Shown piece by piece: positions 18,509 through 27,091 of a DNA stretch of 43,815 bases (position 1 is its first letter; each line of letters opens with the position of its first letter). This DNA is from a bacterium (GTDB lineage: Bacteria; Krumholzibacteriota; Krumholzibacteriia; Krumholzibacteriales; Krumholzibacteriaceae). The stretch spans positions 2,235,137 to 2,278,951 of the forward strand of contig CP070727.1 of the NCBI GenBank assembly GCA_020350885.1. The letters are read 5' to 3'. Made by a program: the position numbers and the translations under genes. Below the pieces are notes generated by a model. The model had not been told where the DNA came from and ran no database searches. It saw only the letters and a program-made list of their open reading frames with translations.

Positions 18509-19513
18509 TTAGTAGCTTCTGTCGGTGACGAAATGGGTGAGCCTGATCAGGGACCGTTTGTATTGTGAATCTTCGTAGTCATGCAAGCGTGACAGCGCCA
18601 TATCGGTGTACTGCTTCGCCTTCTGCTCTGCGTATTCTATTCCGCCGGATTCCTCGGCAAACCGGCAGATGGTATCCAGATCGTCTTCTCCGATTCCGTT
18701 CTCAATGATCGCTCTGATCCTCTCGTGATCTCCGTTGTTCGAATGCGCTAGTCCGTACAGGATCGGCAGCGTCACTGTGTTCTCGATGATATCCTTTGCA
18801 ATCGGTTTTCCCAGTTTGTCCTGCGTACCGGTGAGATCCATCAAATCGTCTTTGATCTGGAAGGCTATGCCCAGGCGTTCGCCGAAGCTTTTCAGGTTCT
18901 CTCTGTCCCGGCTGCCGTTGCTCGAGTTCGCCGATAACGCACCGATCTCGCAGGCCGCCGCAAGAAGGGAGGCGGTCTTCTTCGCTATAAGGCTGAAATA
19001 TACTTTCTCGTCGATAATGGCATGATCGTGTCCATTTCGCAGCTGGATCAATTCACCTTCACATATCCTCTTGATCGTCATGGACATCAAACAGGTCACT
19101 TCGGGATTTTTTATCTGGGAAAGTCTGTAGAGTACCCTCGAGAAAAACAGATCACCGATCAGAATGGAGACTTTGTTACCCCATGCCGCATTCACGGAGA
19201 GGCCGCCGCGCCTCATGTCCGATTCATCGATCACATCGTCGTGGACCAATGTGGCGGTGTGCAGGAGCTCGACCATAGCGGCTGCCTTGATGGAATCATC
19301 CGTTATTTCACCAGTCATTCCGCTGCACAGGAGAAGCAGTATCGGACGGAGCCGTTTCCCTTTGTAGACGGCTATGTGGTTTATGATGTTGTTGATGATC
19401 GGGACATTCGATTGCACCAGCAGGCGGAATTCACGTTCCATTTCCCGTAGCTCGGCCGACACCGGAGAAGTGATCTCATCGAGTATCTCTTTCGGGTCCC
19501 TGCTATTATGCAT
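18509..19513 (-). CDS. polyprenyl diphosphate synthase (long-chain trans-prenyltransferase)
   Basis: 334 residues, typical of octaprenyl/heptaprenyl synthases. It condenses isopentenyl diphosphate onto an allylic diphosphate to make the quinone side chain. The first Asp-rich motif DDVIDESDMRRG follows LLHTATLVH (small residues before the motif indicate a long product), and the second is QIKDDLMDLTG. The lysine/arginine motif GKRLRP is near residue 55. Exact chain length cannot be set from sequence. Its ATG overlaps the end of the upstream GbsR-type gene by eight bases, so the two are translationally coupled in one operon. Confidence 0.93.
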   Translation of the reverse strand: MHNSRDPKEILDEITSPVSAELREMEREFRLLVQSNVPIINNIINHIAVYKGKRLRPILLLLCSGMTGEITDDSIKAAAMVELLHTATLVHDDVIDESDMRRGGLSVNAAWGNKVSILIGDLFFSRVLYRLSQIKNPEVTCLMSMTIKRICEGELIQLRNGHDHAIIDEKVYFSLIAKKTASLLAAACEIGALSANSSNGSRDRENLKSFGERLGIAFQIKDDLMDLTGTQDKLGKPIAKDIIENTVTLPILYGLAHSNNGDHERIRAIIENGIGEDDLDTICRFAEESGGIEYAEQKAKQYTDMALSRLHDYEDSQYKRSLIRLTHFVTDRSY

Positions 19514-20000
19514 TGCCCAACAACTCCAACATGGCCTTGCTGGCCTTTTCGTTCTTCAGAAACTTTCCCAGTATCAGGTCGAATGTAGAAATGGTCTTCT
19601 CGAGCTCGGCCAATCGCTTATGAACGCCCTTGGACTTTTTGATCTTCGGTTGTGACAGCAGATTCCGTAACGCCGAGAGCGCCGGATCGAACTCCCTCTT
19701 CTTCCTTTCGATTGCGATGTTGAAGAGCATGTTCCACGTATCCGGTTCGGCGATATAGAAATCGCGACGGTCTCCGGAGATATGCACGCGCTTTATAACT
19801 CCCCAGTTTCTGAGTTCCTTGAGGGACATACTGGCGTTGCCCCGGCTGATGTTCAATTCGCTCGCTACCGTATCGAGGTCGACCGGCTCCTCGGAGAGGA
19901 TGATGAAGGCGTGGATACGCGCCATGGAGCGGTTGATGCCCCACAGGACACCCATGGATCCCCACGTCTCGATGAACTGGCTGAATTCCTCGGACCGCAT
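19506..20000 (-). CDS. GbsR/MarR-family transcriptional regulator
   Basis: 164 residues. It has the winged helix-turn-helix of the GbsR group (COG1510): EEPVDLDTVASELNISRGNA, then SMSLKELRNWGVIKRVH and SGDRRDFYIAEPDTW. The C-terminal part is helical and probably dimerises. Members often sense betaine/choline-type osmolytes, but here the partner gene is a polyprenyl synthase. The ATG at 20000 is chosen over one at 20036. AAGGA is about nine bases upstream, and the longer start would lie upstream of the -10 box of the best promoter. A 16-base dyad just upstream suggests autoregulation. Confidence 0.88.
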   Translation of the reverse strand: MRSEEFSQFIETWGSMGVLWGINRSMARIHAFIILSEEPVDLDTVASELNISRGNASMSLKELRNWGVIKRVHISGDRRDFYIAEPDTWNMLFNIAIERKKREFDPALSALRNLLSQPKIKKSKGVHKRLAELEKTISTFDLILGKFLKNEKASKAMLELLGNA

Positions 20001-20012
20001 AAATTCATTCCT

Positions 20013-20056
20013 TTCTGAACATTCAGAATTATACAATTATCAGTGTCATGATGCAA
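20013..20056 (-). promoter_or_regulatory. promoter and operator of the GbsR-polyprenyl synthase operon
   Basis: On the minus strand TTGCAT (20051-20056), exactly 17 bases, TATAAT (20028-20033). Abutting the -10 box is a perfect dyad TTCTGAA-CA-TTCAGAA (20013-20028), so a bound dimer would block the start site. The layout fits autorepression by the GbsR-type protein. Confidence 0.7.
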
Positions 20057-20198
20057 TCACTATTTTTTGGCCTCCTCTCCGGGGGACGATGGGAATCTAC
20101 TCTTCGGGAATCTGTGCGGGATGTACTCATCGGGAAGGCGGTAGCGGGCTCTCCTTCCAAAGGATTTGTGGGATTGGTTTTGTTGAGTCGATCGGGAT

Positions 20199-22037
20199 CT
20201 ACTCTTCCGTAACCGGTGGCTTTTTATCCATATTCTTGAGCATCCACATCGCCGTTTCGGCGGCACTACTCCCTGGGTATGCCCTGAGGAGCTCGTTGAA
20301 CGCCACCCGTGCACCGGCCTTGTCTTTAAGTTCTTCCGCGTAGATGAATCCGATCATGAAGAGGGCCTTGGGGGCAAGTTCATGGTCGGAAAACTCCTCG
20401 AGGAATACCCGGCAACCCTCGATCTTGACTTTCGGATCACCACTCGCCTGGATCTTCTGCCACAACTGCGCTACGGTCTCGTCGAAACGTTGATCCACCT
20501 TGCGGGATTTGTCTACATCTCTCGGGCTGCCGACGGGCACTTGGTGGGACTCATTCTCTTCCTTGCCGAACAGTATCACGAATCCGCCGATGTACCCCTG
20601 GAATTCGAGCCGCTTGAATCCTCTCCGTTCAAAATAGATTATGTGTCCCCTTCCACGCTTGGCGGCAGACAGGTACCACCCATGATCCGTTCCTTTCTCG
20701 GCGGCCAACTCGTCGATCTCGTTCCAGTTCACTCCCTCTTCTATATTGATATCTACTAATAAATCCGATCCCATCTGCTTGAAGTAGTAGTTGATGTAGT
20801 TGGGATTATTGGTCTCCGACACGATAAGGGCGTTCCCTCCCCGGTGCTGATTCCTCACGACGAAGCCCGCGATCTCCCTGAACTGTTGCTTTGTGGCCGT
20901 GCGGTAATAGTCCATGGAAAGGACGAGATGATAGAGGAGCAGGATCGTACCGGCACAGGCGAGTATCGTGTGCAGGTGTTTCCGTATGGGTAATTGGAAA
21001 AGTGAACGGGAGACGAGCAGACACACCGCAGGAAGCGATATGATAAGGTTTCGGTAGGTAAGAACGGGGACTGAGATCATCGACTTGATATACATACCCG
21101 TAAACGGGATGAGGAACCACAGGAGGATGACCGTATCCGTTGATAGGAGCGCACTCTTAACACCCTTTCTATCCGGGTTGTTCACGATCCTGGCGTAGAG
21201 ATGGGCTATAAAGATAAAGATGAAGACCAATGCGATGTTGCGCACATTCTTGGACTGATTGAACAGGAATTCGATGAATTCCAACAAGGTATTGAAATAT
21301 CCTTCGCCGGGCTTGCCGATCCAGATCGGTCCCCGGTTAAGGTGCTCCCACAGTATTGGAAACCATGGCGCGTAGGCGAGGGTGATCACTCCGTAGACAA
21401 GCACGGCGCGTACAAGCGACCGGCGGTTTCGTACCGTGAGAATGACACCGGTGAGACCCTGGAGAGCCACCAGATAGAGTCCAAAGTAGTGGGCGTAAGC
21501 GCATATGACAGCCGCAGCGATGTACCCTATCGTCAGGGGATGTGGCAGTCGGGAATCCTCACGCAGTGATTTCATCATCCGGGTCCAGAGGTAGGTTGAA
21601 AGAAGGGTGAAGAGTAGGAGCATTGCATACGGGCGTGCGTCCTGGCTGTAGAAGATGGGACACCACAGTACGGCCATGAGTCCGGCTGAGGTCAGGGCCT
21701 CCCTGTACGAGTAGAGCTCGAGACCGAGGAGATAGATGAACAGGATCGATAGAACGCCGAAGAGAGCCGAAGAGAATCTGAGTGCCGTCTCCGAATCTCC
21801 CACCGTTTTCTGTACGAGATGGAGAAGCATGAAATAACCGGGAGGGTGGACATCGGGGCGCACCCCCTCCTCGATCACAGTTTGTAGTTGATCGTAGCGG
21901 CTCCGCTGCCAGCTAGAGAGTTCGTCGTTTGAGAGGGATTGGAACGTGAGACCGTAGAATCTCAGGGACGCGCCGACTACGAGAATCACGATGAGAAGGA
22001 ACGTGGTTTTACGGTTCCATACCTGTACGCTGCGCAT
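20199..22037 (-). CDS. GT-C (GT39-like) membrane glycosyltransferase with C-terminal TPR domain
   Basis: 612 residues. Membrane part about 1-390: the first loop has SNDELSSWQRSR and DVHPPGYFMLLH, the acidic D-E pair and HPP motif of GT39-type enzymes, and SQDARPYAMLLLF is also typical. A periplasmic segment follows, then from about 500 a helical TPR-like domain (KIEGCRVFLEEFSDHELAPK, ALFMIGFIYAEELKDKAGA, RVAFNELLRAYPGSSAAETA) of the CpoB/YbgF kind. A polyprenyl-linked sugar is the expected donor; the acceptor is unknown. The TPR fusion may tether the enzyme to a partner. GGAG is 13-14 bases upstream, a little far. It follows the divergent GbsR promoter region. Confidence 0.85.
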   Translation of the reverse strand: MRSVQVWNRKTTFLLIVILVVGASLRFYGLTFQSLSNDELSSWQRSRYDQLQTVIEEGVRPDVHPPGYFMLLHLVQKTVGDSETALRFSSALFGVLSILFIYLLGLELYSYREALTSAGLMAVLWCPIFYSQDARPYAMLLLFTLLSTYLWTRMMKSLREDSRLPHPLTIGYIAAAVICAYAHYFGLYLVALQGLTGVILTVRNRRSLVRAVLVYGVITLAYAPWFPILWEHLNRGPIWIGKPGEGYFNTLLEFIEFLFNQSKNVRNIALVFIFIFIAHLYARIVNNPDRKGVKSALLSTDTVILLWFLIPFTGMYIKSMISVPVLTYRNLIISLPAVCLLVSRSLFQLPIRKHLHTILACAGTILLLYHLVLSMDYYRTATKQQFREIAGFVVRNQHRGGNALIVSETNNPNYINYYFKQMGSDLLVDINIEEGVNWNEIDELAAEKGTDHGWYLSAAKRGRGHIIYFERRGFKRLEFQGYIGGFVILFGKEENESHQVPVGSPRDVDKSRKVDQRFDETVAQLWQKIQASGDPKVKIEGCRVFLEEFSDHELAPKALFMIGFIYAEELKDKAGARVAFNELLRAYPGSSAAETAMWMLKNMDKKPPVTEE

Positions 22038-22193
22038 ATTCAGAGATACTCCGGTTGTGCCTGGCGAACGGTATTCGTGTTAACGCGCGGTCGGTGCCGA
22101 GTGAAAAACACTATACCGGGCACCGGGTAAGAGTCTATGCCGCGCAAATTGTTACAAATCGTTATGTTGGGGTCAAGGCGATTATACTTGATG

Positions 22194-22229
22194 GAAAAAG
22201 GGGAACCCGTCTGGAGACTGGCTCCCCTT
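22194..22229 (-). terminator. rho-independent terminator of the 22298-23983 gene
   Basis: On the minus strand the stem AAGGGGA (22223-22229) pairs with TCCCCTT (22198-22204), followed by a T run. It lies 69 bases after the stop codon. Confidence 0.75.
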
Positions 22230-22297
22230 CCCCGATTCGTGATCCGTTTGTGTTTTATCTAAAACGTTGCTACGCGCATTTCCATGTAGAAGGAGCC

Positions 22298-23983
22298 TTA
22301 CTTCATGAGCACCATCTTTTTCGTTCGAATGAATGTTCCTGCTTCGAGTTTGTAAAAGTAGATGCCGCTTGCGACGGCACGGCCGTTACTGCCGAATCCG
22401 TTCCAGATCTCATCGTGTGCGCCGGCCTCCCGGTCTTCGTCGACCAGCACTCGAACAAGACGCCCTGCAATATCGTACACGCGCAGGCTCACGTGTCCGG
22501 GCTCTGCGAGCCCGAACCTGATCACCGTCTGCGGATTGAACGGATTCGGAAAGTTCTGGGCGAGGAAGAACGCTTCTGGCACCTCGGGCATCACACCGGT
22601 CGCCACGTACGATTGGTGCTGTGCGTAGATATCCCAGTTCGTTCCGGTACGGGAGTCCTGCCAGGTGCAGATCGCATAACCCGTGCCGTCGGAGACGATC
22701 CGAGGAACGCGCTGATGCTCTGTGGTATCGCACAGAGGAACACCGTTCGTCACCCAGCGCTCCACTCCATCCCCGTCGAGATGTTGGGCATATATGTCCT
22801 GGTTCCCGCTGCGGTCATCATCCCACGTGAAAATTGCACCCCCGGCCCCGTCGGGTGTGAGGTGAGGGCTGGTTTGGTTGCTGCCGAGGTTACAGATGGT
22901 GGCACCGTTGTCTGTCCAGAGCCGGATGCCGTTCGGATCGAAACGCTGCGCCATGATGTCGTGTAGGTCGTCGAATACAATAATCGCGCCACCCGATCCA
23001 TCCGACCCGATACAGAAGGCATTGTGGCTGCCACCATAATCGACGACACCGACCCCGTTCGTGGTCCAGCGCGTTGTGCCGCTCGCATCGATGCGCTGCG
23101 CATAGATGCTCCTGAAGGGGAAATCCCGGTAATCCCACCATGCGAGAATAGCGCCCTGGGAGCCGTCGCTGCATCCCCGGGGTCGCGGTTGATTATAATC
23201 TGCGGTACACACCGCAACGCCGCTGCTGCCCCACAACAGGAATCCATTCGAGTATACCCGCTGTGCATAGATATTGGATTCGGTTCCGCTGCGCCAGTCT
23301 TCCCAGGCGACTATGGCGCCGCCGCTGCCGTCCGGTGTAATTTGTAGATACTGCTGTCCTGTTGAATCCGGACAGAGAGGGATTCCGTCGGCTATCCAGA
23401 GCGGTGCTCCCGACGCATCGAGTCTCTGGGCATATGCCTTGTATTGATAGTCATCACGAAGATCCTCCCAGACAATGATCGCACCACCGGCGCCGTCTGA
23501 AGCGATCCGGGGTCTCAACTGAACATAATCATTTGTGCATACCGGCACACCACCGAGTGACCAGAGCCCATTGCCGTTTGAATCGATTTTTTGCGCAAAG
23601 ATATCCCCGTGCGTTGCTGCTTGATCTATCCGCCAGGTAATCAAGACGCCCTCGGCACCGTCCGACACCATCTGGGCTTCCTCTTGAGGTTCCGTGGGGT
23701 ACACGACCGGCTTGCCGTCGGGTGTCCAGAGTGCGTTACCCTCACCGTCGATACGCTGAACGTACAGATCGGTTTGCCCGTTACGCATGTCCACCCACAT
23801 GATGATCGCGCCCCCGGCACCGTCCGTGACGATCTGTGGAGACTGCTGATCCGCCGCATCTACACAGACGGGGACTCCATTCGCAGGCCATGCCGCATGA
23901 AGAGATTGAGCTACTGTAACGATTGCACAAATTGCGATGGAAAAGATAAGACACTTACCGTACCACGTGTTGTACATACACAT
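22298..23983 (-). CDS. secreted eight-repeat beta-propeller protein with FlgD-like (T9SS-type) C-terminal domain
   Basis: 561 residues. A signal peptide (about 1-30, ending LHA) is followed by eight blade repeats (about 35-460), recognised by DGAGGAII.W.D.R and its variants (DGAEG, DGSQG, DGTGY). The C-terminal domain (about 475-561) contains QNFPNPFNPQTVIRFGL, LRVYDIAGRLVRVLV, GIYFYKLEAG and ends TKKMVLMK. Unlike the 806-residue paralogue it lacks fibronectin modules, so the propeller joins the sorting-like domain directly. It is likely secreted through the outer membrane. It has its own promoter and a terminator, so it is a single-gene unit. Repeats have diverged more than in the 806-residue paralogue. 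Confidence 0.9.
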   Translation of the reverse strand: MCMYNTWYGKCLIFSIAICAIVTVAQSLHAAWPANGVPVCVDAADQQSPQIVTDGAGGAIIMWVDMRNGQTDLYVQRIDGEGNALWTPDGKPVVYPTEPQEEAQMVSDGAEGVLITWRIDQAATHGDIFAQKIDSNGNGLWSLGGVPVCTNDYVQLRPRIASDGAGGAIIVWEDLRDDYQYKAYAQRLDASGAPLWIADGIPLCPDSTGQQYLQITPDGSGGAIVAWEDWRSGTESNIYAQRVYSNGFLLWGSSGVAVCTADYNQPRPRGCSDGSQGAILAWWDYRDFPFRSIYAQRIDASGTTRWTTNGVGVVDYGGSHNAFCIGSDGSGGAIIVFDDLHDIMAQRFDPNGIRLWTDNGATICNLGSNQTSPHLTPDGAGGAIFTWDDDRSGNQDIYAQHLDGDGVERWVTNGVPLCDTTEHQRVPRIVSDGTGYAICTWQDSRTGTNWDIYAQHQSYVATGVMPEVPEAFFLAQNFPNPFNPQTVIRFGLAEPGHVSLRVYDIAGRLVRVLVDEDREAGAHDEIWNGFGSNGRAVASGIYFYKLEAGTFIRTKKMVLMK

Positions 23984-24083
23984 GACGGTTCGACCTCCGG
24001 TGCTGAAGGATTACCGATAAGACGGGAATTCTGAAACGAACACGACAGAATTCACCTTAAATTTTAAAAGTATTCTTATTTTA

Positions 24084-24112
24084 ATTATAGCAACATTTTA
24101 GAATTATTTCAA
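24084..24112 (-). promoter_or_regulatory. sigma70-type promoter of the 22298-23983 gene
   Basis: On the minus strand TTGAAA (24107-24112), exactly 17 bases, TATAAT (24084-24089). The leader would be about 95 bases. Confidence 0.65.
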
Positions 24113-24281
24113 CAGCACCATCAATGACCAGTGTTCTTATTGAACCGTGTCTCATGGTTGTCCACCTTCGACTAAAACGGTTTCCATGGTAACCTGATTG
24201 CTGTAAGCTTGCGCGAAACAAAGTGCGATAGATTTTATCATAAATCGGCATCGATTTCAATCGAATAACTCGGGCAACTTA

Positions 24282-24310
24282 TTGAATTTATTGCCGATGG
24301 GGTGTATGAT
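24282..24310 (+). promoter_or_regulatory. sigma70-type promoter of the M28 peptidase gene
   Basis: TTGAAT (24282-24287), exactly 17 bases, TATGAT (24305-24310). Transcription would begin about 90 bases before the ATG. Confidence 0.6.
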
Positions 24311-24404
24311 CGGATCGGATGGGTGAATATAGCATGGAGCTGATCCCTTACATTCACCCAGCGCTTAGAGAAATCTTCGAAGGTTTTCGCTGGAGGAAAG
24401 GCCG

Positions 24405-25991
24405 ATGATCAAGTTCCAACCGCTTGTCACTTTTCTTGTGATTACCGGATTCATCTGTTCGTCCTGCTCGAAGAGAGAAGAACCACGGACAGTGTCCAGC
24501 TCCCGCCGTGAGATTCAGAGCGTCATCGAGTTCCTTGGGAGTGACCATCTGGAGGGTCGTGCGCCGGGCACACGGGGCGGCGAGCTCGCAGAGGAATATA
24601 TGCAGAGCGTTTTCAAGCTGCTTGAGCTGGAGCCCTACGACGGGAGCTATTTCCAAGAATTCACACTGAAGAGCTTTGCGACAGCAGATGTTGCGCTTGA
24701 GGCGGTCGGCATCAGGCTCCGCTGGAAGGAGGATATCGTCGGGAGCTACATACGTGATGAGGCTTCATTCGTTTTGAGCGGCGATGCCGTCTTCTGCGGC
24801 TACGGGATCGACTCGGACGCGTGGAGTTGGGATGACTACAAGGATGTGCCGGTCGAGGGAAAGGTCGTGATCGTCCGAGTGAACGAACCCGGGCGCGATG
24901 ACAAAAGGCTCTTCGAGGGCCGGGCACTGACATACTACGGCCGCTGGACCTACAAGATCGAGGAGGCCGCCCGCCGGGGCGCCCGTGCGATCCTCCTCGT
25001 CCACACGATCGAGACCGCCGGATACGGCTGGCACGTGGTGAAGAACTCGTGGAGTGGGGAACAGCTCTACCTGTCCGCATCACTCGAGAATGATCTCCTA
25101 TTCAGGGGATGGATACGCGAGGATCGTCTGCGCGAGATCTTGTCGGCGGCGGGCCGTGATCTCGATGAGCTCTACGAACGTTCTGAGGGTCGCGACTTCG
25201 AGCCTGTCGATCTCGGCTTAACGGTCGCAATCGCCGGCCGGAACACCTTCCGTGAATTCAACACGAGAAACGTCGTTGGTGTGATTCCCGGCAACGACCG
25301 GGAGCTGAAGGACAAAGCGATCCTCCTGAGTGCCCACATCGATCACCTTGGGCGGGACCGGGCCCTCGAAGGGGATCAGATATACAACGGCGCCATCGAT
25401 AACGGTTCGGCAGTGGCATCGATGATCATGACGGCGAAGAGGCTTGCAGAGCGTCGCCGGGAACTCAGGTACTCCGTGATCGTCCTCGCCTGTCAGGCGG
25501 AAGAGGCGGGGCTACTAGGCTCGCGCTACTTCGCCGACCACCTCGATCCGGTGAGTATCGTCTGCAACATCAACTACGAATCGACTCCCGTCTGGGAGCG
25601 TACACGGGATATCATGGCGATCGGCGCACGTTATTCGACGCTCGAGGAGATTCTGATGGAGATCATCGGAAAGCGTAGGCTCGGGTACACTTACTTTTCT
25701 CTCTCGGATCAGGGCTTCTTCTACCGCTCCGATCAGTTCAGCTTCGCCCGCAGAGGTATCCCCTCGATCTGGATTTCCGCAGGCGAGGAGTACGAGAGCG
25801 GCGTGAATCATATCCGGGACTTTTTCGTGGGTGGCGCCTACCACACCGTTGACGATGAGTACGATCCGTCCTGGCCGCTCGAGAGCACGATGCAGACCAT
25901 ACAGGCGGCCGTTGATCTCGCCATCTACATAAACCGCCACACGCCGGAGATCGCATGGAAAGGGCAGATGACCTTTCCCATTGAACGATAA
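24405..25991 (+). CDS. M28-family zinc aminopeptidase, predicted lipoprotein
   Basis: 528 residues. The start MIKFQPLVTFLVITGFICSS leads to a lipobox-like SSC, so it is probably exported and lipid-anchored. A PA-type insert (about 130-260) precedes the zinc domain. Metal ligands visible are H and D in LSAHIDHLG, D in YNGAIDNGSAV, the EE pair in CQAEEAGLLGSRYF, and a late H in GGAYHTVDDEYD. It should cleave peptides from the N-terminus in the periplasm or at the surface. GGAGGAAAG precedes the ATG. The closest neighbours are propeller genes and a radical SAM gene, with no clear functional link. Confidence 0.9.
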   Translation: MIKFQPLVTFLVITGFICSSCSKREEPRTVSSSRREIQSVIEFLGSDHLEGRAPGTRGGELAEEYMQSVFKLLELEPYDGSYFQEFTLKSFATADVALEAVGIRLRWKEDIVGSYIRDEASFVLSGDAVFCGYGIDSDAWSWDDYKDVPVEGKVVIVRVNEPGRDDKRLFEGRALTYYGRWTYKIEEAARRGARAILLVHTIETAGYGWHVVKNSWSGEQLYLSASLENDLLFRGWIREDRLREILSAAGRDLDELYERSEGRDFEPVDLGLTVAIAGRNTFREFNTRNVVGVIPGNDRELKDKAILLSAHIDHLGRDRALEGDQIYNGAIDNGSAVASMIMTAKRLAERRRELRYSVIVLACQAEEAGLLGSRYFADHLDPVSIVCNINYESTPVWERTRDIMAIGARYSTLEEILMEIIGKRRLGYTYFSLSDQGFFYRSDQFSFARRGIPSIWISAGEEYESGVNHIRDFFVGGAYHTVDDEYDPSWPLESTMQTIQAAVDLAIYINRHTPEIAWKGQMTFPIER

Positions 25992-26003
25992 AAACGGGTG
26001 CAG

Positions 26004-26105
26004 GGGTGAATGTCTTCCTTTGCTCAGACAGTCCTCGCAAGTCGGCCCTACAGGGCGCATTGGTGAAAGTCCTCCTGCTCAGACAGTCCTCGCTCATCGG
26101 CCCTG
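26004..26105. repeat. imperfect ~50-bp direct repeat downstream of the peptidase gene
   Basis: Two copies, about 26004-26050 and 26051-26105, share GCTCAGACAGTCCTCGC followed after three bases by TCGGCCCT. Just downstream AACTCGCCGG recurs twice (about 26129 and 26172), each followed by GGAC. The gap 25992-26289 has no gene. Origin unknown. Confidence 0.6.
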
Positions 26106-26289
26106 CTCTGCAGGCCCGACTCGCTGCAGAACTCGCCGGCGGACATTCACCACTGCACCTCGGAGCGCTGCGGAACTCGCCGGAGGACGTCGCCCCCGCA
26201 CCCTATTTCGTGGTGATATTTCCGATTGCAAAAGATGGAACGTTCTTTTTAATATCACCGTGCATAGAAAGTAAAGGTGGCGCGATACC

Positions 26290-27039
26290 ATGCTTCTCGA
26301 GCTGCAATCAACGATCATATACGGTCCAATCCAGTCGAGGCGGATCGGGACATCGCTCGGCATCAACCTCCTGCAGGCCATGACCAAGGTCTGCACCTTC
26401 GACTGCCTCTATTGCCAGTATGGCTGGACCGATTTCTCCTGCCTGGAGAAGGCCGAGTATCCGGCACCCGAGCAGGTCGCCCGGGAGCTCGAATCGGCCC
26501 TGGACAAGCTCTCTACCCCGCCTCGTTACATAACCTTCTCCGGAAACGGGGAACCAACGCTGCATCCCGATTTCGGCCGGATCGTCGATCTCGTGAACGA
26601 CATCAGGGACGGACGGGCTCCGGAAACAGGCACAGCGATCCTCTCGAACTCGACGACCGTCTCGAGACCTGGGATCCGCGAAGCCCTCTCGAGACTCGAC
26701 CTTCGCATCATGAAGCTCGATGCGGGAAGCGAGACGATGTTCGCGTCCTATAACCGGCCGGCACCCGGCATCACGATAGAAGAGATCACGGAGGGGCTTG
26801 CGGCGCTCGACGACGTCACCATCCAGTCGCTCTTTACGAAGGGCCCGGCTGGTAACTTCGCCGAACCGAACATCACCGAATGGATCGCACGGCTGAAACG
26901 GATCTCACCGGTCCTCGTGCAGGTCTACACACTGGACCGTGGCTTCCCCTCCCGCGAGATCGAGAAGCTCGAACGGGATGAGCTGGAGGAGATCCGCTCC
27001 CGCCTCGAGGACGAGGGAATCTCCGCGAAGGCGTTTTAA
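26290..27039 (+). CDS. radical SAM protein of the COG0731 (TYW1-like) group
   Basis: 249 residues. The N-terminus IIYGPIQSRRIGTSLGINLL and the cluster motif CTFDCLYC followed by QYG are the hallmarks of COG0731, soluble radical SAM enzymes related to the wybutosine enzyme TYW1. ITFSGNGEPTLHPDF is the GGEP-type SAM-binding segment; IMKLDAGS follows. There is no flavodoxin domain, so it is not full TYW1, and bacterial members have no settled function. It is 52 bases from the following aldo/keto reductase gene on the same strand, so they may be co-transcribed. Confidence 0.85.
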   Translation: MLLELQSTIIYGPIQSRRIGTSLGINLLQAMTKVCTFDCLYCQYGWTDFSCLEKAEYPAPEQVARELESALDKLSTPPRYITFSGNGEPTLHPDFGRIVDLVNDIRDGRAPETGTAILSNSTTVSRPGIREALSRLDLRIMKLDAGSETMFASYNRPAPGITIEEITEGLAALDDVTIQSLFTKGPAGNFAEPNITEWIARLKRISPVLVQVYTLDRGFPSREIEKLERDELEEIRSRLEDEGISAKAF

Positions 27040-27091
27040 CATTTTTAGCTGTGGTGGTGCGAGAACAGTCAGAAAACCCTGGGGGTATGAA

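Larger units (their letters stand above)
23984..24404. other. AT-rich divergent promoter region
   Basis: 421 bases between the propeller gene and the M28 peptidase gene. It holds a good consensus promoter in each direction (24084-24112 and 24282-24310) and no gene. Confidence 0.55.

Noticed and set aside
20060..20198. Short near-repeat (GGAATCTACTCTTC / GGGATCTACTCTTC)
   Set aside because: Probably a small duplication of the 3' end of the adjacent gene; too short to interpret.
22055..22966. 303-residue open frame on the plus strand
   Set aside because: It lies antisense to the propeller gene 22298-23983, whose repeats, signal peptide, promoter and terminator are all clear; the translation resembles nothing.
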